Shown: positions 8,194 to 16,281, counted from the stretch's first letter. The stretch: DNA of 64,000 nucleotides from an uncultured Christensenella sp. (GCA_910586345.1 CAJUHC010000004.1:24234-88233), one strand, 5' to 3'. Numbers and translations are program-made. Notes: generated from the letters alone by a model not told the origin.

Positions 8194-9267
8194 TTATTTC
8201 TCATCTATAAAGCCGAGTTTTTCAAAGTATTTTCTGTTGCTGAGATAGTTTTCGTTATTCGGTTTTATAATTCCCGCGGCTTCGTTATACGCGCAAGCTT
8301 TTTCAGGATTACCGAGCCTGTCGTAAATTACGCACAACTGCATAAAGGGGATAAATCCGTTATAGTCGCGGTTCACGAAACCTCCCGATTTTTCATCCGA
8401 AGGCAATTTGAGCGCTGCCCTGTACCAATAAATCGCAGAATTATATTCGCCTCTGTTTAAAAACATTTCGCCGAGAATACAGCAAGCCTGACTGCACGGC
8501 TGTGCAATTGTAAAACCGTGCAAAAGAGAATCATAAGCGCGTTCGTCTTCGCCGAGAGCTTTATAAGCCTGAAATAAATTCAGGCAGGCTTCGGACTTAT
8601 TGACAGCCCAGCCGCCGCCTTTAAGAAATTCTTCCAAAACCGCGGCGGCTTCCCTGTACATATTATTGAAAAGCAATTCTCTGCCGTAATAAAATTTCTG
8701 GCGTTCGTCAAGCTTTGCCCCCGAAGCAATCGCGTTCTGATATATCCGCAGATTGCGCATAGGTTCGTTTTCTTTGACTTTTTTATGATAGATTACCGCG
8801 TCCGAATAAAATATTCTTCCGCTCGGAACGACCGCCTCGTGCACTGCGCCCGAAAAACGGTAATTCTTACTCCTTCTGAATATTCGTTCCCTGTTGTAAA
8901 CGAACGTCGGTTTGTCTCCGTCGAACGCCGCAGCGTATTGCAGTATAGCCATATCGTAGTCCGCAAAACCGTCTTTCAAAGAAGCGATTTTCCCGCAGTT
9001 CTCGTCGGTTATCACGTCGTCCGCGTCAAGCCACATAACCAAATCCGAAGTCGCTTTTTCGAACGCGTAATTTCGCGCCGCGGAAAAATCGCCGCACCAC
9101 TTAAAAAAATAAACGTTATCCGTAAACTTTTTAACTTCGGAAACGGTATCGTCCGCAGAACCCGTATCGACGACGACTATTTCGTCCGCAAACTTGCAGA
9201 CGCAGTTCAGACACCTTGATATAACTTCCTGTTCGTCTTTAACTATTATACAAACGCTTAACGTCAT
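8194..9267 (-). CDS. Family 2 glycosyltransferase with C-terminal TPR-like repeats
   Basis: The 357-residue protein begins with the GT-A fold of GT2 enzymes (LSVCIIVKDEQEVISRCL), has the VVDTGSADDT nucleotide-binding strand and the WLDADD metal-binding motif near residue 80. Residues from about 190 on are helical pairs resembling tetratricopeptide repeats (AEACLNLFQAYKALG-like and SAIYWYRAALKL units). No membrane segment is visible, so it is cytoplasmic. The donor and acceptor are unknown. It lies directly upstream of the Thr-rich collagen-like gene, an arrangement that recalls C. difficile bclA3 with its glycosyltransferase sgtA, so a role in glycosylating the spore filament is a reasonable inference. 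A terminator separates the two genes, so they are not one operon. Confidence 0.85.
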   Translation of the reverse strand: MTLSVCIIVKDEQEVISRCLNCVCKFADEIVVVDTGSADDTVSEVKKFTDNVYFFKWCGDFSAARNYAFEKATSDLVMWLDADDVITDENCGKIASLKDGFADYDMAILQYAAAFDGDKPTFVYNRERIFRRSKNYRFSGAVHEAVVPSGRIFYSDAVIYHKKVKENEPMRNLRIYQNAIASGAKLDERQKFYYGRELLFNNMYREAAAVLEEFLKGGGWAVNKSEACLNLFQAYKALGEDERAYDSLLHGFTIAQPCSQACCILGEMFLNRGEYNSAIYWYRAALKLPSDEKSGGFVNRDYNGFIPFMQLCVIYDRLGNPEKACAYNEAAGIIKPNNENYLSNRKYFEKLGFIDEK

Positions 9268-9284
9268 AATTCTTACCCTTATCC

Positions 9285-9314
9285 ATTATATGCAGAGGTA
9301 AGATAAAAAGATAA
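9285..9314 (-). promoter_or_regulatory. Possible sigma-E-type promoter of the GT2 gene
   Basis: CATATAAT (9285-9292, minus strand) matches the sigma-E -10 consensus CATACAmT at seven of eight positions. TTATCTT lies 15 bases upstream and matches KmATATT at five of seven. A sigma-A reading (TATAAT with a poor -35) is also possible. AAGGGTAAG precedes the ATG at 9267. Confidence 0.35.
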
Positions 9315-9336
9315 ACCGCGCGTTTAAACGCGCGGT
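9315..9336 (-). terminator. Terminator palindrome containing the stop codon of the acyltransferase gene
   Basis: A perfect 22-base palindrome (ACCGCGCGTTT / AAACGCGCGGT) is followed on the minus strand by a T-rich run. The TAA stop at 9326-9324 sits at its centre, so translation must finish before the hairpin can fold. Confidence 0.7.
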
Positions 9337-10085
9337 CTTGTTTTAATTCTTTTTTGTCGTTTACGGTCGAATTCTCCGCTTTCGATTCTTCTGTAAAGTT
9401 CGTTTGTTTTATCTTTCATAAACTCAGCAACGGCATATCTGTCGAAACCGAGTTTCACGAAATCACGGTAATAATAACTTTCGCTTACCGCCATAAGCCT
9501 TTTTTTCTTATGATAATAAACGCATCTGACAGGAACGTCCGCACCGTTCTTTTTAAAATAGTTTTCCAGAACGAGCGTAAAGCCCGAGAAAAAACCCGTC
9601 GGTTCGTCGAAGTAACCTTTGTCCGAGTCCTCGGGAAAAATCATAAGGGCAATATTTTCTTTAAGCAATCCGACGCTCTTTTTTATCGTTTTTGCAAGGC
9701 GCATATCCGTAAAGGTCGGTAAAACTTTCAATCCCTTATAAAAAAACTTTGAAAAATACGCTTCATAAAAAGATTTGAAGCCTGCGTATGCTTTGCTTCT
9801 GCCGTTTTTCCGTATATACAGAACCTCTCTTAAGTAAGCGCGACGTTCGGAGTATTTGCCCAACATCTGAAACGCTCCCCATTTTACGCTGTAAACGGGG
9901 AAAAACATTTCGTAAATCAACGGTCCGATTTTATTCGCGTGGTTGCAAAGATAAACGCATTTATCCTGCAATTTTTCACCGAGATTTACAATCCTTACTT
10001 TTCTTATGAAAATTCTCAAAAAACTTTTTACGCAAGCAAAAACCCTTTGTCTGCGTTTGGGAAGACTGTATTCTATCGTTTTCAT
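9324..10085 (-). CDS. Divergent PlsC-like lysophospholipid acyltransferase family protein
   Basis: The 253-residue protein has the layout of the glycerolphosphate acyltransferase family. A basic, amphipathic N-terminus is followed by YLCNHANKIGP near residue 45, which aligns with the HX4D motif, and FPEDSDKGYF near residue 150, which aligns with the FPEG motif. The second catalytic residue of HX4D is Gly rather than Asp (H-ANKI-G), so either the enzyme is divergent or the alignment shifts by one. It would act at the inner face of the membrane on lysophospholipid or a related acceptor. The start at 10085 has no free ribosome-binding site of its own: the ATG follows directly after the TAA of a 25-codon leader ORF, and the only nearby GCGGAG is in a hairpin. 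Function is family-level only. Confidence 0.7.
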   Translation of the reverse strand: MKTIEYSLPKRRQRVFACVKSFLRIFIRKVRIVNLGEKLQDKCVYLCNHANKIGPLIYEMFFPVYSVKWGAFQMLGKYSERRAYLREVLYIRKNGRSKAYAGFKSFYEAYFSKFFYKGLKVLPTFTDMRLAKTIKKSVGLLKENIALMIFPEDSDKGYFDEPTGFFSGFTLVLENYFKKNGADVPVRCVYYHKKKRLMAVSESYYYRDFVKLGFDRYAVAEFMKDKTNELYRRIESGEFDRKRQKRIKTRPRV

Positions 10086-10163
10086 TTATACGCGGTAAAC
10101 TCCGCGTATAAGTATTTTCCGAGTACGCTTTAAATTCGCTCCGTCGATTTTTCTTTCGTACAT
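10086..10163 (-). CDS. 25-codon basic leader ORF coupled to the acyltransferase gene
   Basis: The ORF starts with an ATG at 10163 that has GGAG six bases upstream. It encodes 25 residues, about ten of them Lys or Arg (it begins MYERKIDGANLKR), and ends in TAA directly abutting the acyltransferase ATG (TAAATG). It lies in the leader of a transcript from a perfect sigma-A promoter. Its 3' part forms the 5' arm of the hairpin at 10087-10110. It may be a leader peptide whose translation opens that hairpin, or a small protein in its own right. Nothing in its sequence points to a function. Confidence 0.55.
   Translation of the reverse strand: MYERKIDGANLKRTRKILIRGVYRV
10087..10110 (-). promoter_or_regulatory. 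Hairpin sequestering the acyltransferase ribosome-binding site
   Basis: TATACGCGG and CCGCGTATA form a perfect 9-bp stem with a 6-base loop, ending one base before the acyltransferase ATG. The only Shine-Dalgarno-like sequence (GCGGAG) lies in the stem and loop. Ribosomes finishing the leader ORF would melt it, which predicts translational coupling. Confidence 0.55.
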
Positions 10164-10201
10164 TTTATCTCCGCTTTCACAAATTAATTCTGTCGGAAAC
10201 C

Positions 10202-10230
10202 ATTATATAATAATCCGCTCTTTCTGTCAA
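10202..10230 (-). promoter_or_regulatory. Consensus sigma-A promoter of the leader ORF-acyltransferase unit
   Basis: TTGACA (10225-10230) and TATAAT (10202-10207) on the minus strand are separated by exactly 17 bases. This is a full-consensus promoter. The predicted transcript starts near 10195, about 32 bases before the leader ORF. Confidence 0.85.
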
Positions 10231-10266
10231 ACGATAGGCGTTTGTAACTTAATTATGTGACATACG

Positions 10267-10296
10267 AAAAGAGGTTCGGCAACCGAACCTCTTTTT
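10267..10296 (-). terminator. Rho-independent terminator of the mcsA-mcsB-clpC operon
   Basis: AAAAGAGGTTCGG and CCGAACCTCTTTT form a perfect 13-bp stem with a 3-base loop just after the clpC stop. The A/T ends make it usable in both directions. Confidence 0.85.
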
Positions 10297-10301
10297 ACCG
10301 T

Positions 10302-12821
10302 TTAATTTTTTTCCGAACGGAACGCAAGTTCGCCGTCCCTGACTTCGACGTAAACCGTTTCGCCCGCGAGAATATGTCCCGCAAGAATTTCGTCCGAAAG
10401 ACGGTCTTCTATGCGCTTTTGTATAGTTCGCTTTAACGGACGCGCGCCGAACATATCGTTGTATCCCTCGTCAACGAGTTTCGACATCGCCTCGTCGGAA
10501 ACCTGCAAGGATACGTTTTTCACAGAAAGTCTGTCGGAAAGACCGTTTACTATCTTACGGCATATTTCAGCCGCTTCGTCCTTGGTCAGTTTGCGGAAGA
10601 TTATAATATCGTCGAGTCTGTTTAAGAATTCAGGCTTGAACTGTTCGCGCAGAGCCTCGTTGATATTGTCTTTCATATTGTCGTACCCGTCGTCGTCCGA
10701 CGAAGAGAAACCGAAGTTCGACATCTTCTTAATCTGGCTTGCGCCGACGTTGGAAGTCATTATTATGATTGTATTCTTGAAATTGATTACTCTGCCTTTG
10801 CTGTCGGTAAGCCTGCCGTCGTCGAGTATCTGCAACAATATATTGAATACGTCGGGATGAGCTTTCTCGACCTCGTCGAAGAGAACTACGCTGTATGGCT
10901 TTCTTCTCACCCGTTCCGTAAGCTGACCTCCGCCGGATTCGTCGTAACCTATATATCCGGGAGGCGCGCCTATCAGTTTGGATACGCTGTGCTTTTCCAT
11001 ATACTCGGACATATCGAGACGTATCATAAGTCTTTCGTCGCCGAACATACTTTCGGCAAGCGCTTTTGCAAGATCGGTTTTACCTACGCCCGTAGGTCCG
11101 ACGAATATGAACGAACCTATAGGTTTATTGGGTTCGCTAAGTCCCGCGCGGGCGCGGCGAATCGCCCTCGAAACCGCGCTGACCGCTTCGTCCTGTCCGA
11201 TTATGCGTTCGTGGAGATTTTTTTCAAGATTTAAAAGTTTCTCGCTTTCCTGTTCTGTAAGTTTTATAACTGGCACTCCCGTCCATCCGCTCACTATTTC
11301 TGCGATTTCGTCGCTTCCTATCTCGGGCGCGGAAGTATGTTTCTGACCTTTCCAATCAGAATCGAGTTTTTTTATTCTTTCGTGGAGATTGTTTATCTCC
11401 TCGACGTATTTTTGCGCCTGCGTGTAGTTTTCGCCTTTCGCCGCTTTATTTTTTTCCAGATTAAGTCTTTTGATTTTCTCTTCGAGTTCCTTGACTTCTT
11501 CGGGACTGTACAAGCTGTTGAGACGGGCGCGCGACGCGGCTTCGTCTATAAGGTCAATAGCCTTGTCGGGCAAGTATCTATCCGTGATATATCTGTCCGA
11601 AAGAGTCGCCGCGGCGATAATGGCTTCGTCCGTTATAACAACTTTATGGTGCGCTTCGTACTTATCGCGCAAACCTCTGAGTATGGAAACCGTATCCTCT
11701 ACCGTGGGTTCGTCTACCTGCACGGGAGTGAAACGGCGCTCTAACGCCGCGTCCTTTTCGATATATTTTCTGTATTCTTCGAGCGTGGTCGCGCCGATAG
11801 TCTGTAATTCGCCGCGGGCGAGCATAGGCTTCAATATGTTCGCCGCGTCCATATTTCCGTCGGAAGTCGAACCCGCGCCGACTATCGAGTGTATTTCGTC
11901 TATAAACAAAATTACGTTGCCGTTATTCTTTATTGAATTAATTGCGTTTTTGAGTCTTTCTTCAAAGTCGCCTCTATATTTCGCTCCGGCAACCATTCCC
12001 GCCAAATCGAGCGAAAAAACTATTTTGTTTTTGAGAAGGTCGGGAACTTCGTTCTTGATTATCGCCTGTGCAAGCCCCTCGACCACAGCGCTTTTGCCGA
12101 CGCCGGGTTCTCCTATGAGAACGGGGTTGTTCTTCGTACGTCGGGAAAGAACCTGAATAATTTTATCGATTTCTTTCTTTCTGCCTATTACGGGGTCTAT
12201 CTTTCCCTCGCGCGCTTTTTGCGTGAGGTCCGTTCCGTACTGAGTCAGCGACTTATCGAGCGAAACTTCGTTTTTCGATTTGCGCTCGCTCTGCGGTTTT
12301 TTCTGATTGGACGAGGAACCGCCGAAAAACGTTTTGCTCAATAAATAGAACGGGTCGTCTTCGTCTTCGCCGCCCTCGTCGAGAGGACCGTTGTTTATGG
12401 CAAGTTCGAGCCTGCTCGCAAGATTTGTAATGTTTACGCCAATAGCGCGGAATATCCGCATTGCAAGACATTCGGTAGCGGACATTATCGCAAGGAGCAT
12501 ATGTTCGGTACCTGCAAGGGAATCCTCGCCGTTAATATCTATGGACAGTTCCAGCGCGCGTTCTATCATATGTTTAGTACGGGGAGTATAGCCGTTTATA
12601 TTCGCGCGCTTATCTATCGAACGCGCAAAATATTCGCGGTACATCTGTTCGTCAACCCCGCACGCGTTGAGAACTTTATAAGCCGTACAGTCGGGACAGT
12701 TGAGCATAGCAAACACGATATGTTCGCTGCCTATATAACTGCTGCCGTATACTTTCGCAGCCTCTTCCGCAACCGATATTACCTGTTGCAGATTGTCGGT
12801 AAATCTATTTATATATTCCAT
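10302..12821 (-). CDS. clpC: ATP-dependent Clp protease ATP-binding subunit ClpC
   Basis: The 839-residue protein is a class I Clp/Hsp100 ATPase. It has the double Clp N-domain (1-145), a first AAA+ module with Walker A GEPGVGKS at 237-244 and Walker B LFIDEIH near 305, a coiled-coil middle domain (about 415-490) of the short ClpC type, and a second AAA+ module with GPTGVGKT near 570 and VLFDEVEKAH. The C-terminal region is typical for the family. By family knowledge it unfolds substrates, including those marked by McsB arginine phosphorylation, and feeds them to ClpP in the cytoplasm. It is the last gene of the operon, 24 bases after mcsB, with its own ribosome-binding site. Length and motifs are as usual; nothing is broken. 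Confidence 0.97.
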   Translation of the reverse strand: MEYINRFTDNLQQVISVAEEAAKVYGSSYIGSEHIVFAMLNCPDCTAYKVLNACGVDEQMYREYFARSIDKRANINGYTPRTKHMIERALELSIDINGEDSLAGTEHMLLAIMSATECLAMRIFRAIGVNITNLASRLELAINNGPLDEGGEDEDDPFYLLSKTFFGGSSSNQKKPQSERKSKNEVSLDKSLTQYGTDLTQKAREGKIDPVIGRKKEIDKIIQVLSRRTKNNPVLIGEPGVGKSAVVEGLAQAIIKNEVPDLLKNKIVFSLDLAGMVAGAKYRGDFEERLKNAINSIKNNGNVILFIDEIHSIVGAGSTSDGNMDAANILKPMLARGELQTIGATTLEEYRKYIEKDAALERRFTPVQVDEPTVEDTVSILRGLRDKYEAHHKVVITDEAIIAAATLSDRYITDRYLPDKAIDLIDEAASRARLNSLYSPEEVKELEEKIKRLNLEKNKAAKGENYTQAQKYVEEINNLHERIKKLDSDWKGQKHTSAPEIGSDEIAEIVSGWTGVPVIKLTEQESEKLLNLEKNLHERIIGQDEAVSAVSRAIRRARAGLSEPNKPIGSFIFVGPTGVGKTDLAKALAESMFGDERLMIRLDMSEYMEKHSVSKLIGAPPGYIGYDESGGGQLTERVRRKPYSVVLFDEVEKAHPDVFNILLQILDDGRLTDSKGRVINFKNTIIIMTSNVGASQIKKMSNFGFSSSDDDGYDNMKDNINEALREQFKPEFLNRLDDIIIFRKLTKDEAAEICRKIVNGLSDRLSVKNVSLQVSDEAMSKLVDEGYNDMFGARPLKRTIQKRIEDRLSDEILAGHILAGETVYVEVRDGELAFRSEKN

Positions 12822-12845
12822 TTGGTTACCTCTTGTTTTTTATAT

Positions 12846-13856
12846 TTATTCTTTCATTTTTCTGAAAGCTTTCGCGCAATACTGTGCGCGGTAGACGTCG
12901 CGCTCCAACGGAGTCAGCGGTTTACCTGCCGCCGCCGTAATATTCGACGGGCTTAATTTTATCGTCATACCGTCTATTTTCGAAACGTCGGAAATGTTTA
13001 TATATCCGAGACAAGCGCCGAGCTTGACTTTTGCAGCAAGATTGACGAACTCACGAGTGGAAATCTTAGCGCAGTTAGTTAAAATACCGTAAGCCCTGAG
13101 ACATTCGTCCTGAACTTCGAGCGCGGAAGAACCGCGCATAAGCTCGCGCCTTTCGGTCTGTTCCAATTCGCAAACCTTTTCGACGACCTCTTCAACCTGC
13201 GATAAAATTTCCTCTTCCGAAACGCCGAGAGTTACTTCGTTGCTTATCTGGTACATATAACCGACCGCGTCGCTTCCCTCGCCGTATACCCCGCGCACGG
13301 TAAGTCCGAGACGCGATATGCTCCTTACGACTTTCTGCATAACTTCGTTGACGGTAAGCGCCGGAAGAAACATCATTACCGACGCTCTCAAACCCGTTCC
13401 GAGATTGGTCGGACAAGCCGTCAAAAACCCGAACTGCTCGTCGTACGCGAATTTCATAGAGCCCGAAATTCGATTGTCTATTTCCGACATAGTATCGTAT
13501 GCAAGACGCAAATCCAGTCCCTGGACTATGCACTGTTCGCGGAGATGGTCCTCTTCGTTAATCATAATCGACACGCTCTCTTCCCTGTTAATGAGAGCTG
13601 CGGAAAAGCGTTTGTTTTCGATGAGTTTAGGACTAATCAGGTGGTTTTCCATAAGGCACACCGCCTGTTCGTCGGAAACGTTGTCCATATAATAAAGTCT
13701 GAATTCGTCCAGACGCGAAAGACCGGACGACACGAGTCTTATTATTTCTTTGGCTTGTTTTTCGCCTTTGAGATGCGACGGAAACGGATAACCTTCGAGA
13801 TTGCGGGCAAGGCGGACGCGCGTCGACACTACCGTGCCTTCGGAAATTTTATCCAT
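12846..13856 (-). CDS. mcsB: Protein-arginine kinase McsB
   Basis: The 336-residue protein belongs to the phosphagen-kinase-like family. It has the VVSTRVRLARNLEGYPFP nucleotide-binding start, NEEDHLREQ near residue 120, the LTACPTNLGTGLRASVM stretch near 168-184, and RGVYGEGS. These are the positions used for ATP and catalysis in McsB. It phosphorylates Arg residues on proteins to mark them for ClpC-ClpP and, in Bacillus, inactivates the repressor CtsR. It overlaps mcsA by eight bases and precedes clpC by 24, so the three genes are translated from one mRNA. It is about 20 residues shorter than Bacillus McsB but keeps the catalytic motifs. Confidence 0.95.
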   Translation of the reverse strand: MDKISEGTVVSTRVRLARNLEGYPFPSHLKGEKQAKEIIRLVSSGLSRLDEFRLYYMDNVSDEQAVCLMENHLISPKLIENKRFSAALINREESVSIMINEEDHLREQCIVQGLDLRLAYDTMSEIDNRISGSMKFAYDEQFGFLTACPTNLGTGLRASVMMFLPALTVNEVMQKVVRSISRLGLTVRGVYGEGSDAVGYMYQISNEVTLGVSEEEILSQVEEVVEKVCELEQTERRELMRGSSALEVQDECLRAYGILTNCAKISTREFVNLAAKVKLGACLGYINISDVSKIDGMTIKLSPSNITAAAGKPLTPLERDVYRAQYCAKAFRKMKE

Positions 13857-14337
13857 CTTTTTTGTCCCCCCGCAAAGTTTTCTTTATAGAATTAATCTGC
13901 CTGTTCAGCCTGTCTGCTTCGGCGAAACGCTTCTTCCGCAAAGCTTCTTCAAGCTGTTCCTGCAAAGTTTTAAGCCGTCTATGTAAACCTAACGCGTCCG
14001 TATTCTTTCCCACTTTACCGACGTGCTCGACTTTTCCCTGTATTCTTAATATAGACGGAACAAGTTCTTCTTTAAACACGTCGTAACAGCTGGTACAGCC
14101 TAAAAGTCCCGTGCGTTCAAAATCGTCGTATGCGGTTCCGCAAACGGGACAAACTTTTTTTTCGCGCGAAGACGAACCGAAAAGCCCCGCCCATATATCG
14201 TTGTTGGCTTTATTGTTGAGTTCGCCGAAAAGGTCTGCATAACACAGCGCGCAGAGATGGCTTTCGAATTTATTGCCGTTTACCTTCTCCACATAGTTTA
14301 TAATCGCCGTATTTTTTTTACAATGTTGACAGAGCAT
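13849..14337 (-). CDS. mcsA: McsA, zinc-binding activator of McsB
   Basis: The 162-residue protein has four CxxC pairs (CQHC at the start, CALC, CPVC, CTSC) that form two treble-clef-like zinc sites, and a C-terminal UVR domain (about 120-155) rich in coiled-coil residues (LQEQLEEALRKKRFAEADRL). By family knowledge it binds and activates McsB. The frame also offers a GTG at 14349, but ATG 14337 is chosen because the family starts MLCQ-C and AAAAGG lies upstream. The usual upstream partner ctsR is missing here; the next gene is divergent. A TATAAT at 14361-14366 is the only promoter element seen. Confidence 0.9.
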   Translation of the reverse strand: MLCQHCKKNTAIINYVEKVNGNKFESHLCALCYADLFGELNNKANNDIWAGLFGSSSREKKVCPVCGTAYDDFERTGLLGCTSCYDVFKEELVPSILRIQGKVEHVGKVGKNTDALGLHRRLKTLQEQLEEALRKKRFAEADRLNRQINSIKKTLRGDKKDG

Positions 14338-14360
14338 AACTTTTCGCACCTTTTACCTAT

Positions 14361-14366
14361 ATTATA
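14361..14366 (-). promoter_or_regulatory. mcsA: Probable -10 element of the mcsA operon
   Basis: TATAAT on the minus strand would place the transcript start near 14354, about 17 bases before the mcsA ATG. No good -35 (GTTTAC at 17 bases) and no CtsR heptad repeat or CIRCE element was found in the 175-base gap. Confidence 0.4.
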
Positions 14367-14439
14367 ATACTTTTTCACGGCGGGTAAACATTTTTATGCT
14401 TTTAGTTACAAAATTTTTTAAATTTCCGCGTGTGAGTAA

Positions 14440-14468
14440 TTGAATTAATTTTTTTGCTGTGTTATACT
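14440..14468 (+). promoter_or_regulatory. Sigma-A promoter of the scaffold-GGGtGRT operon
   Basis: TTGAAT (14440-14445) and TATACT (14463-14468) are 17 bases apart. The transcript would start near 14475 and run about 50 bases, through a small GCGG/CCGC hairpin, to the CGGAGGAAT ribosome-binding site of the first gene. Confidence 0.75.
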
Positions 14469-14524
14469 TATTTACGATAAAAAAAAGCGGTTTTATTCCG
14501 CATTAAAAATCGGAGGAATACGTA

Positions 14525-15250
14525 ATGAATTATTCAAAAGACATTGAAAATATGATTTGCGTCGCCAAGGGCGTTTCCGGCAGATTCGAGCACGGTCCCG
14601 CTCCCATTCCCGAAGAAGGTCAATGGATTAAGGCGAAGGAAATCAAAGACATCAAAGGTCTGACTCACGGTATCGGTTGGTGCGCTCCCCAGCAAGGCGC
14701 GTGTAAACTTACCTTAAACGTCAAAGACGGCGTTATCCAGGAATGTCTCGTCGAGACAATCGGTTGCTCGGGGATGACCCACTCCGCTGCTATGGCAGCT
14801 GAAATTCTGCCCCACAAGACGCTTCTCGAAGCGTTGAATACCGACCTCGTCTGCGACGCCATCAACACCGCTATGCGCGAGTTGTTCCTGCAAATCGTTT
14901 ACGGAAGAACGCAGTCTGCATTCTCCGAAGACGGACTGCCCGTAGGCGCCGGACTTGAAGATTTAGGCAAAGGTCTCCGCTCACAAGTCGGTACTATGTA
15001 CGGTACCGCGCTCAAAGGAGTCAGATACCTTGAAATGGCGGAAGGTTACGTAATCTCTCTCGCTCTCGACAAAAACAACGAAGTCTGCGGTTACAAATTC
15101 GTAGCTCTCGGAAAAATGACCGACTTTATAAAGAAAGGTCTTTCTCCTAACGAAGCGTATGAAAAATCGATAGGAACTTACGGCAGATATACGAAAGAAC
15201 AGGGCGCAGTAAAACACATCGACCCCAGAACCGATAAGGAGGTTGACTAA
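14525..15250 (+). CDS. NifU/IscU-like iron-sulfur scaffold-type protein
   Basis: The 241-residue protein contains an IscU-like fold region with Cys residues in GWCAPQQGAC (53 and 60), at 74, and in TIGCSGMTHSAAMAAEIL (81), where IscU-type scaffolds hold a cluster. It is longer than IscU (about 130 residues) because of a C-terminal extension from about 150. A good GGAGG ribosome-binding site precedes the ATG. The next gene begins one base after its stop and encodes a GGGtGRT protein; this pairing is seen in anaerobic Bacillota, and the pair probably acts together. The substrate and biological role are not known to me. Cluster binding is inferred from the Cys pattern. Confidence 0.8.
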   Translation: MNYSKDIENMICVAKGVSGRFEHGPAPIPEEGQWIKAKEIKDIKGLTHGIGWCAPQQGACKLTLNVKDGVIQECLVETIGCSGMTHSAAMAAEILPHKTLLEALNTDLVCDAINTAMRELFLQIVYGRTQSAFSEDGLPVGAGLEDLGKGLRSQVGTMYGTALKGVRYLEMAEGYVISLALDKNNEVCGYKFVALGKMTDFIKKGLSPNEAYEKSIGTYGRYTKEQGAVKHIDPRTDKEVD

Positions 15251-15251
15251 G

Positions 15252-16253
15252 ATGGCACTTTTTGAAAGCTATGAAAGAAGAGAAAAGAAAATACTCGGAG
15301 TTCTTAAAGAGTACGGTATCAAAACCATAGAACAATGCCGCGACATCTGCCTTGAAAAGGGTATCGACGTAGATAAAATCGTACGCGGAACACAGCCTAT
15401 CTGTTTTGAAAACGCAGTTTGGGCTTATACCGTCGGCGCGGCTATCGCTATCAAGAAAAACTGCGTCAAGGCGGCGGACGCGGCTGCAACAATCGGTATA
15501 GGTCTGCAAAGTTTCTGCATTCCCGGTTCGGTTGCAGAAAACAGAAAAGTCGGTTTAGGACACGGCAATCTCGGCGCAATGCTTCTTTCCGAAGAAACTG
15601 ATTGTTTCTGCTTCCTTGCGGGACACGAATCTTTCGCGGCGGCAGAGGGCGCTATTAAGATTGCAGAGAACGCTAACAAAGTAAGAGTTAAACCTTTAAG
15701 AGTTATATTGAACGGTTTAGGCAAGGACGCCGCTTACATTATTTCGAGAATTAACGGATTTACGTATTGCAGAACCGAGTTCGACCCCTATACGGAAAGC
15801 GTTAAAGTCGTTGACAGCGTTGCTTTCTCCGACGGCGCGAGAGCGAAAGTAAAATGCTACGGCGCCGACAACGTTCCCGAAGGCGTAGCTATAATGAAAC
15901 TCGAACACGTTTCGGTTTCCATTACGGGAAACTCCACTAACCCTACGCGCTTCCAGCACCCCGTTGCGGGAACCTATAAAAAATGGTGCGTTGAAAACGG
16001 AGTTAATTATTTCTCAGTCGCTTCCGGCGGCGGCACAGGCAGAACTTTACACCCCGACAATATGGCGGCAGGCCCCTCTTCTTACGGTATGACCGATACT
16101 ATGGGACGTATGCACTCGGACGCTCAGTTCGCAGGCTCGTCTTCCGTTCCCGCTCACGTTGAAATGATGGGTTTAATCGGTATGGGCAACAACCCTATGG
16201 TTGGCGCGACGGTTGCTGTTGCGGTTGCCGTTCAGGAAGCATTGGCAAAATAA
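15252..16253 (+). CDS. GGGtGRT family protein
   Basis: The 333-residue protein carries the name-giving motif SVASGGGTGRTLHPDN near residue 260, followed by a Gly/Ala/Met-rich C-terminus (MMGLIGMGNNPMVGATVAVA). The N-terminal third includes a Gly-rich hydrophobic segment (about 55-95), but no signal peptide. The frame could open at a TTG at 15243, but ATG 15252 has AAGGAGG nine bases upstream and is preferred. It is cotranscribed with the NifU-like gene and followed by a strong terminator. The family is of uncharacterised function. Co-occurrence with a scaffold-type protein suggests a metal-cluster or redox role, which is inference. Confidence 0.88.
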   Translation: MALFESYERREKKILGVLKEYGIKTIEQCRDICLEKGIDVDKIVRGTQPICFENAVWAYTVGAAIAIKKNCVKAADAAATIGIGLQSFCIPGSVAENRKVGLGHGNLGAMLLSEETDCFCFLAGHESFAAAEGAIKIAENANKVRVKPLRVILNGLGKDAAYIISRINGFTYCRTEFDPYTESVKVVDSVAFSDGARAKVKCYGADNVPEGVAIMKLEHVSVSITGNSTNPTRFQHPVAGTYKKWCVENGVNYFSVASGGGTGRTLHPDNMAAGPSSYGMTDTMGRMHSDAQFAGSSSVPAHVEMMGLIGMGNNPMVGATVAVAVAVQEALAK

Positions 16254-16281
16254 AAAACAAAAAATAAAATATTTTGATTAC

